Shown piece after piece: positions 35,801-46,935 of a stretch of DNA of 64,000 nt. Under the pieces are notes generated by a model. It was not told the origin of the DNA and ran no database searches. It worked only from the letters and a program-made list of their open reading frames with translations. Position 1 is the stretch's first letter. Each line of letters begins with the position of its first letter. A program made the position numbers and the translations under genes. Where the stretch lies: assembly GCA_013398955.1 (NCBI GenBank), contig VWPU01009562.1, forward strand, positions 343,501 to 407,500. Reading direction: 5' to 3'. This DNA is from Callaeas wilsoni (taxonomy: Eukaryota; Chordata; Aves; Passeriformes; Callaeidae).

Positions 35801-36634
35801 CACCTTACTTTGCCAAAAGCTAGAAGCAAGCACACAGCCTGATACTGCAGTTCAGCTGATATGCAAAAACTTGATATTATGTTTGTAGTTGTGAGAGAAG
35901 TCAGTGAACTGACATTTATCACTCACAGGAAGGATAAATTTGCTTATCATTCTGTAATAAAAAGCAGCATTTAATACTGGTTCAGAAGGGAGTGATTCCT
36001 TCCCAGCCTCTTCCCTACACTGAGGAAGGACAAGTCCTACTGCCCACATCCACTTAGTTGCAGGGGTACAGCACCAAGACTCTTAATGCTTTACCTTTCT
36101 TCAGCTCTGGGGAATAAAGAATGGATGCATTCCACCAAGCAGTAGTGAGGAAAAGTAAATAAAACTAGACATAGTTTGGGTGTTTTCTTGTCTATTGTCA
36201 TGGAAATATAGCCAACTAGTAGATTCACTTTATTAAAAAAAAATGCTGATTTTACAATGCAGTAGCATATATAGGCCCTAATGTAGCCATTATGTTAGAA
36301 AATAATGACTAGATCAGAACTGAGATCAGTGTTTCAATATGAAAGACCTCCAATTCATCTTTTGTGTTTTTACTTCTTCTGGCTTCCTTCTCTTTTACAT
36401 TTTGTTTTACTTCTATACATAGGAAAAATTCAATTTATTGGTGATTCAACAAGGGACCAATTTTCTAACAGGTAGTAGTTTTGAACTCAGTTATGATGAA
36501 ATTTCTGTAGTTTACTAGAAGTTACTATGCATGCCATGCCACTGGAGACTGCCTCTCGAACTTCCCAAAATATTTCTCCTCCTCTCTTTTTAAGAATTAG
36601 GAAAAAAAGGAAAGAACTTAAAAAACAACTGAGG

Positions 36635-36741
36635 AGAAAAAAACAAACAAACAAACAAACAAAGGAAAACCAAACAAAACCAAACAAAAAAAAGCACAAA
36701 ACAAACAAACAAAACCTCAAAAAAACCAAACACAAAAAAAT
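36635..36741. repeat. (CAAA)n / A-rich tract
   Basis: AAACAAACAAACAAACAAAC followed by CCAAACAAAACCAAAC variants and further A-rich sequence. ORFs on both strands here are compositional artefacts. Confidence 0.9.
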
Positions 36742-37269
36742 CCTAAAGCCCACCCTAATCAAAATCAGTTATAGGGAGATATAAAATTCCAACCAACTTG
36801 TGCATTTTAAAAAAGGTCTTGGCTGCTTCTTTCCCTCCATCTCCTTGACTTTCCCATTAACATAATCAAGACCCTCACCACTGAGCTTTGCAGACAATAG
36901 CGAAGATGTGGCACAGGAATGAAATGTGATCACAGAACAAAAGTCAGCCTTTGGACAAAGGAGGCTCATGACTCAAAAGTGGCCCAAAGCCACGCTGAAC
37001 TTCAGCTACAGTACCACAACCCCATTGTGAAGCACCGCTCAACTATTTCTGATGTCCATTTCACAAAGAAATTAATGAATTGCAAATAAACTTGTACTAG
37101 AGATTAAACCTTCTGTTCACCAGAAGTCAGAGTTCTGGCAAACAAAGAACTTCTAGAGAGCAAGGGGAAATCTAGATTCCTGCTGGTTTTCACCTCATTA
37201 TACTCTCTGTGGGTTTGTGCAGTTAGTTTAAATGTGTGTAAAGAGTGGGTACGGGACTGTACATGTTAG

Positions 37270-37910
37270 CAGATTTTTGCAATTCTTTCCCTTTTTTGTG
37301 GGAAAAACTTCATATGAAAGAAGAGAAAATGGAGCAATGAGAGCTAAAGAATAACAGTGGGAAAGAGAAGGGAAGGAAAAACTAGGAAAGCAAAGTAAAG
37401 ACAGAAAATTCTGCCACAAGAGGGTAAAAAATAATTGCCACAACCTCCTGGAGAAAACTGGCAAAGCTCTGAGCTTCAGGATGTGCTGCACAAGAGTAGA
37501 AAGAGAAGACTGGAAAAAATTACTGAGTGAATAGAGCAAGGAGAGAGTGTGCAAAGGAGAGTAATAGAGTATGCCCTTTAACTGTACATCTCCAATTCCC
37601 TCACATTACGAGATAACCATTATTACTAACTAGAGATAGGAAGCAAAAGCTCAAAGGGTAAGATATGTGGGTGAATAAAATAAGAGAGTAGCTTAAATAA
37701 GATGTTTGGATATGCAAGATAAAAAAAGGACATAGGAAAGACTGCAGGGAAGAATGAGGCATAGGAAAGAGAATGCCAGCGATAGAAGAAGAAGAAATTA
37801 AAAAGGGCAGAATAAGGGCTGAGCAGAAATGGATAGGAAAGTGGGCAGAGACAGACAGAGAGATGAGCAGCAGAATGAGCAGGAAGGAGCAAAATCAAAT
37901 TTAAAGTGAG
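37270..37910. repeat. Long purine-rich (AG) stretch
   Basis: About 640 bases with marked A+G excess on the plus strand (GAGAAGGGAAGGAAAAAC, GGAAGCAAAAGC, AGACAGACAGAGAGATGAGC). It is not a simple tandem repeat. The bias explains the Ser/Phe/Leu-rich minus-strand ORFs. Confidence 0.7.
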
Positions 37911-38837
37911 GTGAAAGGGACAGCTTCTTGGAAACTTTATAGTGGATCATTTCAGTCATTTTCTGTTCAAGATCTAGGTCAACACACCACACTGCCTCGA
38001 AGACAGACATCAATAAATGGTGTGAAAAAGAGGAAGAAAAGTTTCCGTAGTGCTCAGGAAGCAACAGGACAGCAGTCTTTTAGCTATAAGAGCCACGTAG
38101 ACTTTCTGCCAGATTATATTGCCAACAAAGAATGCTGTGCTTTAAAATATGTAGACTTCCAACAAGATAAGCCACATATTCACTTCACTGGACATCACAT
38201 CACACACCCTGGAGTGCCACTTCAGGATGCAAAGAAGACTGAATATCAGCTCCCTTCTTATAAATAAAAATGTAGCAGGTTCAGCACTCTTTCACCCACT
38301 GATCAGATTTGGCTCCTAGCTAGCTGAAGTGACAGATTGGGCTTGCTCCAAATCAACAGGATCTTCTTCAAACAGAAAAAGCCCTATTTGTGTGGCACGC
38401 AAAATCCCTCATGTCTCAAGGTCTCTGATCTAATTGTGCAGCTCCCTTACAGTCTCAGGTAGAAGAAAAGAGTGTGATCTTTAATCAGAGTTTACTGAGT
38501 TCTGAAACATTAAAGCCTTTCCTATACATCAGTTTCAAAACTCTCGGTGCACTGTACGTTGTTACTTTGTGTCCATAGAGTTCTCTAAAAGGAGACTAAT
38601 CAATCAGTTTACTGCTGTGCCCAGTGTTTGGATTATCTCATCATCATTATTTTTTAACCTTGCCTGACCATACATTTATTTTAGATTAGGACATCAAAAA
38701 CAGTCCTCCCCTCACCTCCCTGTCCCCGTAAATCCAATTTGAACTGATTCAGTGACTTCGATTCGTTTTTCCTTTCCCAAGGAGAGAATTAGTGTAAAAC
38801 AAGGAGGAATTGAATAGGCTATGTAGTATTTGAGAAA

Positions 38838-39666
38838 ATGAGCAAGAGGTCAAGAGGTTACTCTCAGAGATGCTACAATCTCAGGAGGCTCAAACCTCCA
38901 CTGCAGTGGCAGTGGAGAAGGACTCAGAACCCTCGAGTAGCCAAGGATCTGTTCAACATGAAGGCTAGAAGCTGGTCACTGCCCACACTGGGAGGAAGGC
39001 AGAAACTTGACAAAGACAAGTAGGACTGGCACATTTTATCACAGATACGAGGCCCTGGAACTAGAAGGACAGTCAATTGATAAGGTGGATGAAGGTCCTT
39101 CTGGGATAAAGGACCCACTCAAGGCAACACAGTCTAAACCCTCCTTCATGAACTCCTCTGATAAGAGCAAAAGAAGGGTAGATTTCAGAGATGACTCTCT
39201 TCTAATACAAGTGAGGGCCCAATATGCAAACCAGACCCAACCAACTGGAAAGCCTTCTCCCTGCCTTGAGCTCAGGTAGGCAATATTATTGGAAAGCTCT
39301 CCAGCCTAATAAGGCCCTCTGATTATTATCTGTTATTGGTTTTCAAGTCAGTGGTGATAAGATAACAAGGAGAAGTCCAAGAGCAATCAAACTGGATATC
39401 AGGGCCTTAGGATGATTAGTCAAAGGTTCAGAAGCAGAGGTAGCATTTTCCTTGATCCTTCCAGTAGTAAGGAATTATATTGAAAGGAACGGGTCAATGC
39501 ATGGCTCTGAGGTTGGAGTCACTGGAAAAATTGTGGGTTTTTTGACCATGAGGTAAGCTATACAATGATTGGTTTAATGATACCTGGTGAGACGAACCTT
39601 TCTCAGAAGGGAAAAAGGGTTCAAACACAGGAACTAGTGGGGCTCATTGACAAAGCTTTAAACTAG
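38838..39666 (+). pseudogene. CR1 ORF1 (SGNH/GDSL-like) remnant
   Basis: ORF1 of the CR1 copy, in several frames. The N-terminal part reads EQEVKRLLSEMLQSQEAQTS in the frame offset by one from 38838. The central frame (39007-39279) carries the nucleophile block as DDSLL at 39190-39204, where the family has Gly-Asp-Ser. The C-terminal frame reads GFFDH near 39540 and ends NLSQKG...LVGLIDKALN with a TAG at 39664. The region that normally holds the catalytic Asp and His before LS is altered to GETNLS. The protein is dead. Confidence 0.8.
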
Positions 39667-39789
39667 ATTTGAAGGGGGAGGGGACAAACCCATGCTTGCC
39701 AGAGCAATGGGAAGTCACACCAAAACTTGAAGGAGGGAGTGCTGGTGGGATCTCTCAAGCTGCTCCATGAGGTGTCAGTTACGGACCAC

Positions 39790-40395
39790 ACCTGAAATGT
39801 TTCTACTCCAATGCACATAGTGTGAGGAACAATAAAGAGGAGCTTGAGGATTTGGCCCAGTCTTAGAGATCATTGGAATAAGTGAAACCTGGTGGGATAA
39901 GCCCCGTGACTGGAGTGCCATGTTGGATGGTCACAAACTCTTCAGGAGGGATAGGCAGGGCAGGAGAGGTGGAAGGCCTGGAACATACAGAGCCTGAAAT
40001 TGGCGATGGCAGTGTGAAAGTCTGTGAGCAAGGATTAAGGGACAAAATAATAATTTGGATGTCATTGTAAGAGTCTGCTATAGGCCACCTAGCCAAGACG
40101 AATACACCAATGAGCTAGTCTTTGAGGAATTAAGGGACACCTCCAAAACAACTGCCCTCACCCTTATAGGAACATCGACTTGCCAGATGTTAACAGGCAA
40201 CCTCACACAGCTGGCATGAACAGGTCCAGAATAGTCCTAAAACCTCTGGATTATAACCTCACAGTATAGCTACTAAGGGAGCCAACTAGGAAAGCTGCCT
40301 TCCTTGATTTGTTGCTTGTTAAGAGACAGGCTGTCACATGTGAAGATTGGTGGCCACCTTGGCCACAGCGACCATGAAGCAATCAAGTATAAAAT
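39790..40395 (+). pseudogene. CR1 APE-type endonuclease remnant
   Basis: N-terminal endonuclease of ORF2, which nicks the target for reverse transcription. Legible blocks are YSNAHSVRNNKEELEDL near 39803-39860, a TAG in the following line, then IIGISETWWD with the catalytic Glu codon at 39884-39886, YRPPS near 40080, and GHSDH (the terminal catalytic His block) at 40361-40375. The Gly-Asp-Phe-Asn block near 40168-40190 is mutated and shifted in frame. It is inactive. Confidence 0.85.
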
Positions 40396-40506
40396 CTCTG
40401 CGATGTCATGTTGCGATTCTTGGGACTGTCCTGTACCAGGCCAGGAGCTGTACTCTGATGATTGTCGTGGGTCCCTTCCAATGCAGGATATTCTATGATT
40501 CTGTGA

Positions 40507-40636
40507 TAAATATATACATATATATGTGTGTGTGTGTATGTATATATATACACAATACACTTATATATCTGTAATATATAATTATATATTGTACATTACA
40601 CAAAATACATCTATGCACAATACATGCATATTTCAC
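40507..40636. repeat. AT/GT microsatellite between two CR1 copies
   Basis: ATATATACATATATATGTGT, (GT)n, TATATATATACACAATAC and further AT-rich variants. It starts directly after the 3' tail of one CR1 and ends just before another CR1, so it may have grown from the tail of the first. Confidence 0.85.
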
Positions 40637-40640
40637 ATTT

Positions 40641-41088
40641 CAGAAAGGGGCAATGAAGCTGATGAAAGGGCTGGAGCAACAAGTCTTATGAAGAGCAGCT
40701 GAGGGAACTGGAGTTATTTAACTTGGAGAAAAGAAGGGTCAGGGGAAACCTTATCACTCTTTATAACTGCCTGAAAGGAGGTTGCATTGAGGTGAGTGTC
40801 AATCTCTTCTACCAGGTAATATGTGACAAGGCCAAGACAAAATGGCCTCAAGTTTTGACATGGAGTTTTAGATCAGGTATGAGGAAAAAATTCATAATTG
40901 AAAGGGTTATCAAGCATTGTAATAGACTTCCCAGAGAAGTGGTGAAGTTGGCATCCCTGAAAGTATTCAAGAAACTTGGATATGAGGGCATGGTGTAGTG
41001 TTGAATATGGTGATGGGGCTAGGTTGTTTTTTGGACTTGATGATCTAAGAGGTCTTTTCCAACCTTAACCTTTCCATGACTCTGTAGA
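40641..41088 (+). mobile_element. CR1 LINE 3' end, plus strand
   Basis: A second, 5'-truncated CR1 of about 450 bp. It starts in the ORF2 C-terminal region (GAAGCTGATGAAAGGGCTGGAGC) and ends in the tail TTGATGATCTAAGAGGTCTTTTCCAACCTTAAC, then CCATGACTCTGTAG. It lies about 135 bp after the previous copy in the same orientation. Confidence 0.94.
40723..40998 (+). pseudogene. CR1 ORF2 C-terminal remnant
   Basis: A 91-codon open frame matching the end of CR1 ORF2: EKRRVRGNLITLYNCLKGG at the start, MRKKFIIERVIKHCNRLPRE in the middle and SLKVFKKLGYEGMV at the end. The stop is close to the family's normal ORF2 end. It is a retrotransposon fragment and not a host gene. Confidence 0.88.
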
Positions 41089-42862
41089 ACTGACCATGTA
41101 CATCTATGAGTTACTCCTCAGATTGCTCCATTGCCGCTCTTGCCTATCTTCCTTGGTGACAGTTACGTTGAATAATCTGACTATCTGAGAACCCACCACC
41201 ACCAGGCCAATAGGCACAGGATTTTTGGGGACACTTTGTTAAAATGCCCTGGAGTTCCAAAACTCTGTTTTGAAGCTGAGCAGTAGGAACTTGCTTGAGT
41301 TAGAGGGAGATCAAAGTAGCTACTCCCATGCTCAAAGTAAACAAAACCTATTTTTTTAAACTCTAGAGATTTTATGGAGCAAGATTTCTCTCCAAAAGGT
41401 AGGAGTGTTTACAAGGTTTTTCCACATTCCATTTACCATTTCTGCATGTCAGATCCATAAAAAACTTCTAATCATCTTCTTATTTCCAGTCATCAGCTCT
41501 AGTGTCACAAACCTCCCCTGACATTTACCAGTTACTGATCTTCTTTCCCGCTCTGCTCCAAGAGTAGGGGTGTGACAGATTTGATTTACACAGAGCAAAG
41601 TCAAACCTGATGCTGCACACATGTTGCTGCCATGATATTCAGGCCATGTTATGGGGCTTCTTTGTAGATTACAGCACTCCAGCACTTACACCCTAAGAAA
41701 ATTAAATTAAACAAGTTAACTAAAACACAATAGGTTTTATATGATTTGTTACTTCAGTCTGTAACTAGATTATTTCTTTAACTAGCCCCTTCTCATCTCC
41801 TTTGTTGTGTCAGTCTTGGCAGAGATAGAAATTCAATTTATATTTATCATTCTGCTATCCGTATGACAGTTTTCATCTCTCTTTCTCCCTCCAAATGTCT
41901 GATGCTTGTACATAGGAAGAAAAGATACAGAAACTCTTGGGAACTGGACACTTTTATCCTTACAGCAGCATTCATTTACTGCAGAAGGGAATTTGTGACC
42001 GTTCCTGTTCTTTGGTCAACACATTGGCAGACACATGAAGATGAAGATGAAGCTACAACCTAGACCTGAGCGCCTGAAGTTGGGAGCATGTGGTCCTGCT
42101 CTTGTCACTGCTGATCCTGCAGTGGCAGACCCTGCCACACAGCCAGGGCTGATGTGACAAAGAGAGATGACTTTGGACATAGGCTCTCCACCAAAGCCCT
42201 AGAGGAGAGTGGTGGTGAACAGAAATTGCATATAGCTGGCTGGCGTAAGCTCTCTTCCAAGGACTTTCTCACCTGGTGCAAGGCAGTTCCTTGAATTATG
42301 GTTTTTAATAAGTTCAGCAGGATCATATCTTCAAAGGAGACATCACTCCCATCTAATCACAAAACACACAGCTTTTTGTTGCTTGGTTTTACTGTCCAGG
42401 AGAAGCCCAAGACCGTTCACTGCTGGGGCCTGTGATGAAGGCGATAATATTAATTAATTTCACCCCAAAGAGAATGAGTAGGCTCAATTAACTTGCACTT
42501 GAAATCACTTTGAAACTCTCACATAAAAGTAACAGTGTTTATTATCAATTTTTTCAAATCAGTTATTCCAATTTAATTACATTCTTCTTATTATTCTTAT
42601 GTTTATCTTTTGCAAAAAAAAAAAAAAAAGAAATAGAAGCTAATGAAAAGGATCCCGTCATTTTTAAATTCTTAAGAAAATTTCTGAAGATCTGTACATC
42701 ACAGATGGTATGAAGCTCAAAAAAATTAAAATAAAATCAACAAAGTATTGAAAAAAAGACAAAAAACCTAAGACTATATCATTTAATCAATCCTCCAGAA
42801 AACCTAAAAAACCTGAATATGATCTAATAAACAAAAAGTGTCAAGTATTTTAAAAACACTGG

Positions 42863-42914
42863 GGTTTTTTTTTGTTGTTTTTGTTTTAGTTTGGTTTGGT
42901 TGGTTGGTTGGTTG
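42863..42914. repeat. T/G-rich (TTGG)n tract
   Basis: A T-rich run (TTTTTTTTTGTTGTTTTTG) leads into TTTGGTTTGGTTGGTTGG units. It is a low-complexity repeat. Confidence 0.85.
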
Positions 42915-44199
42915 TGCATACTAATCTACTCAGTAAACCACAATTTTTCAAATATTCTGTTGATAAACAAGATAATAAAGTAATAAGAGTGTAATTCTCA
43001 TTTCTACAGCAGTGATCTTTACAAGGCTATATTAAATGATACAGTAATCTTCATCCACAGGCTGGAAATATATCTGCCTCACTCAGCTGGACCAAAATTA
43101 CAAAATAAAGAATATGAACTGTTCATCTACTTGAATTATCTGCAACAGTTGCTTACTTCATTATGTTAGCTAAATGACTACCTGGACTTAAATACTGTTT
43201 ACATAATGAGAACATTGGAGAAGACTCTGATGACAGAGTCTGTTTGTACACAGCACAAACATGTTTTCAAAGTTGTAGCAAAAATAAGACACTAATTCTT
43301 ACTGATTTTGCTGGCTGGTTTTGAACACCTTTCTGGCAATACAGAACTGCTTAGCCTACTTCCCACTTAACACATGCAAATACAGACATATGCAGAGATG
43401 AATGCATTTTTAATTTTTAAATACAGAGGTGGAGATTCACTTATGTCTTACCACACACTCCATATTCACAGGGAGAAGTAGCCTATGGGGAATATCAAAG
43501 CAGTAAACAAATCACAGTGTCCCCACTGAACAGCTTAGCTTCACCTTCAGTAGTCTTCCTAAGGACAGTTGAGGAAAAGGATTAGCTGCAGACATCAAAA
43601 GGATGAGGTATATCTTTGAAATCCCTTCACAGTCCAGTATTTTGTTTATGACCAAAGCCCCTGAGCTGCATGTGAAAGCCAGTTTCCATGGATATTTAAA
43701 TGACACTTTTATCAGGCATATCAGAACAATACACTTTGATATTTCAAAGTCTTGCAAGGTCACCTCTGAGCCATCCTCAAATTCATTTCTGTCAAGCAAT
43801 CAACATTTCTTGTAAGCAAAAACAGTGCTTGTGGCTTGTCAGTGTGACCAAATTGGAAAAGAATTGAAAATGTGGAGTACTGAAGCAGAGAAGATTAACC
43901 ACACCAGCAACCTGTGACAGAAAACCAAACACCTTTGCTATCTGTTCTTTCCTTGCCTCCTGCTCCTCCACACTGCTTTGTTCTCCCTACACTGCAGAGC
44001 AAGCCACAGGTATTTTTGTGATGTGAGATGATTCATGTCTGAACTGAAGCACAAGACCAAAGCATTGACTCTGCGAACATGTCCATCTACCTTGCCTATA
44101 CTGATGTGCCACTGAAATAAATAGGATTGCTCACTTTGTAAATCAGACACGTGTGATGAATCGAGCCTTTTATTTGTGCGTGACATATTTTACGGGAGA

Positions 44200-45370
44200 A
44201 TCATTTCAAGGCCGGCAAATTATGAAATCTTGCAACTTCAAGTTGTCTGTCATCACATGCAAAAAAAAAATCAGCTGTAGTAAAAACTGAAATAAAATGG
44301 GAAGAAATTAACACCAATGAAAATGCTTTTTAAATTAATGCTTCAATTTTGAAATAGCTATTACAAACATTTGTGCTTGCTAAGGCTTGCAGTTAAATTT
44401 TAAAAATAGCACTTAAATATGCATGTTAATAACATCCAGAAGGCATTTCTTTCAAGCCTGTTTGGGCTGTTGAAGGCTTTAATTTAACCACAGCATTCAT
44501 TTACGTCTAGCAGTTAGAATTTTCTTTTAAGCTCAAAGGAGCCGAGAGTTGTAACTATGATCTAATTGGTAAGGAATGAAGAATGTTTTTCATGTTTTAT
44601 AGACAGTATGAATCCTGATCATTTTACTGCAGTAAATTATAGAGTGTTCTGCTCACTGTGTCTCCCTCTGGAAGTATGGGCCTATATCTCATTAAACTAT
44701 AAAAATAACTTGCAGTCTTCGGCACTCCTTGAAAGCTATCCTGCCAAGGTATGTTATTTTTATATCACTAATGCATGCCAGAGAGTCAGTCCAGAGAAAG
44801 TTAGGTTTTTTACAGCCTAAAACTAAATTAATTTATAGCTACATCCACATGTCAGAGGGGACACATAAGGAACCTAAACTGCTATAGAAAACAATAATTT
44901 ATTATTGATTTTCAGCTCCTTTTTAAAAGCAGCTGCAATTTATTGGCTTCGCAGTTCTTTCCTCTCTGGTACAAATGATCTAAACAATGCTAGCAATGAA
45001 GCAAAGCAGCTCCTGTGGGTATAACAAATGACATAAAAGTCAGATATGCTTTACCTCTTTTTGGCTTAAGACAAATGATCCACCACTGAAATGAGAAAAA
45101 AAAAATGATCAGAGGTGGAATGTAATGGGTTTTTGTGTTTTAAATTTTCTTTTTCTTTTTAAGGTGTGTGTGATTAGGCAAGATACCTCATTATATTAAT
45201 TGTTTGACTTTAAAATACAAGCTAGCATTTCACACATTTTTAAAGCTGTGTAATTGTCATTTGGCTGTACAGTCTAGCTGAATTTAGCTGCGGTAAAGGC
45301 AGTGCACTACAAATGATAAATTACATATGCTTAATCCTATGGTAATACCTTGAGTTTGTGTTTAAAAAAA
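44200..45370. promoter_or_regulatory. Candidate conserved non-coding element / enhancer
   Basis: This stretch is free of repeats and has the texture of vertebrate developmental enhancers: many TAATT/ATTA homeodomain-type cores, ATATGCAT and ATATGCTTAAT octamer-like motifs, TGTAATTG, and TAAATTACATATGC near 45316-45332. No coding frame is present. The call is pattern recognition only; conservation cannot be tested here. Confidence 0.25.
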
Positions 45371-46834
45371 AAAATCTAAAAGGCAGATGTTACAGAATTG
45401 CTACTGCAGCCACTGAAGTCTAAATTGCAAACTCTTTAAAGCAAGGGTAGAGTGGATTGGAAAAGAAAAAGGCAACTCAAGAGTCAAGGTGGGAATGAGC
45501 ACAGCACTAGGAACACTCTTCAAGGAGCAGAGCAGTAAGATAAGAACAGTAATCTCTTTTCTCCTAGCAGCACAATGATTAACCACAGATATCTCCTTTC
45601 AGAGCAAAATAGTCTATGAAATGGTTCTCATCTTAGGAGTATACTAAAAATTATAGCAATAATTTTGAAAACACATGCTTATTTGCTATTTCTTTTTTCT
45701 ATGGAGGAAAAAAATTACTCTGTTGCTAGGAAATTTAGTTCAAGTTAGTTCTTCTGTACAAGGTTTTGTTGCCAGTGCCACAGTTCCTTCCCTGAACAGT
45801 TTTATCTCCAAGGTCCTGGCCTGGCCTCTTGCTCACAGTCTTCTTTGAACAGGATTTTCTTCTCAGAGAATGAACAGTCAGCATCCCAAGAGAGGAAAAC
45901 AGGCAAATCATCTGAGACTAATGTGTGAAACCCTGCGCGTTTTGCTCATTGGTGGTTACCAGCGTGCACACCCTTCCTTGGAACTGTAGGTTACAGCAGA
46001 CCTTGGTCCCTTTGGAAATAACTCAACTCTCAGATTTAAAGGACATTCATCTTTCACCCTGAGGTCTGACCGTGACTGACAAGAAATACAAGGGAAAGTC
46101 ATCCAGTTACACCAGACAGGAAACCAGATTCAAAGTAATTCATTCCATTCTCAGGTCATGAGTTTCCTCATGCAGGCTCCTGGACCAGATTTCCATGCAC
46201 ATCCTTGCAAAACAAACCAAAGAAGATGAGAAGAGTAAACAGAAAATGACAAAAACTCTCTTACGTCTGCAGTACCATCTATCTTACACACAGAAATGGA
46301 AAAGTTCTGAAATGCAAAGGAAAGAATGATAAAATTGTTACTTCACAGAAATATTTATACCCATAAAGAGTAATGGAAAGATGGAAACCGAATCAGAGAG
46401 GGTGCTGAATGACAAAGATCCTGATTTATTAAACATAACAGAATATGTCTGGAGTTTTTGCCTCCCAGTTAGGATCATTAAATCTACATTTGGAAAAAAA
46501 ATAGAAAAAGAAGCAGCATGGTCTAACAGCCACCCTAGACATTTTAGAGAGCTGCTAGGATCACTGCAAGAAGTCTTCCTTTAAAAATAGAAGGACTAGT
46601 GATAAAGACAGAAGCCTGGGTACTTGTTACTGACCAAAGGCACGTGAGAACAGCTCCTACGGCAGTGTGCAGACTGCTCTCGCCTACCAGCCACTATGCT
46701 ACGGGACAAATTTCACTACCTGCCCTACTAGACGGAGTTACAAACTGGGAATCAAACCCTGCTCTGCTTGTCTCTCTGATCTGGCCTGTAATGGAGCACA
46801 TGGAGAACTCCGTGGACACTTTTTTTAACCTACA

Positions 46835-46935
46835 AAAAACCCCCAATCAACAAATTAAGCAATCAAACAAAAACAAACAGACAAACTAAAACCTAACAAA
46901 GCCCCAAGCAAACACAAACCAACCAAACAAACAGG
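46835..46935. repeat. A-rich (CAAA/CAAAC) tract
   Basis: A-rich sequence with AAACAAAAACAAACAGAC and AACCAACCAAACAAAC variants. The 96-codon ORF ending in it is not regarded as coding. Confidence 0.85.

Larger units (their letters stand above)
32885..38830. other. Unique DNA with purine-rich and A-rich tracts
   Basis: No supported gene. A (CAAA)n-like tract lies at 36635-36741, and 37270-37910 is strongly purine-rich on the plus strand. The minus-strand ORFs of 88-108 codons in the purine-rich part are Ser/Leu/Phe-rich products of composition and are not genes. A 118-codon plus-strand ORF at 37911-38267 has no recognisable motif. Confidence 0.6.
38832..40506 (+). mobile_element. CR1 LINE with ORF1 and endonuclease but no RT, plus strand
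   Basis: Order of parts: ORF1 coiled-coil-like start (about 38832-38960), ORF1 esterase-like domain (to a stop at 39664-39666), a linker, the ORF2 endonuclease (about 39790-40395), then at about 40400-40420 an abrupt switch to a CR1 3' tail (GGGACTGTCCTGTACCAGGC, GGGTCCCTTCC, ending ATTCTATGATTCTGTGAT at about 40506). The whole reverse transcriptase, roughly 2 kb, is absent. Frameshifts and stops are frequent. It is immediately followed by an AT/GT microsatellite. Confidence 0.93.

Noticed and set aside
37228..38064. Three overlapping minus-strand ORFs rich in Ser, Phe and Leu
   Set aside because: Products of the purine-rich plus strand; no motif, no splice or promoter context.
46599..46889. 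96-codon ORF ending in an A-rich tract, suggestive of a processed pseudogene
   Set aside because: The A-rich part is a CAAA-type simple repeat and not a clean poly(A) tail, and the upstream peptide matches nothing I know.
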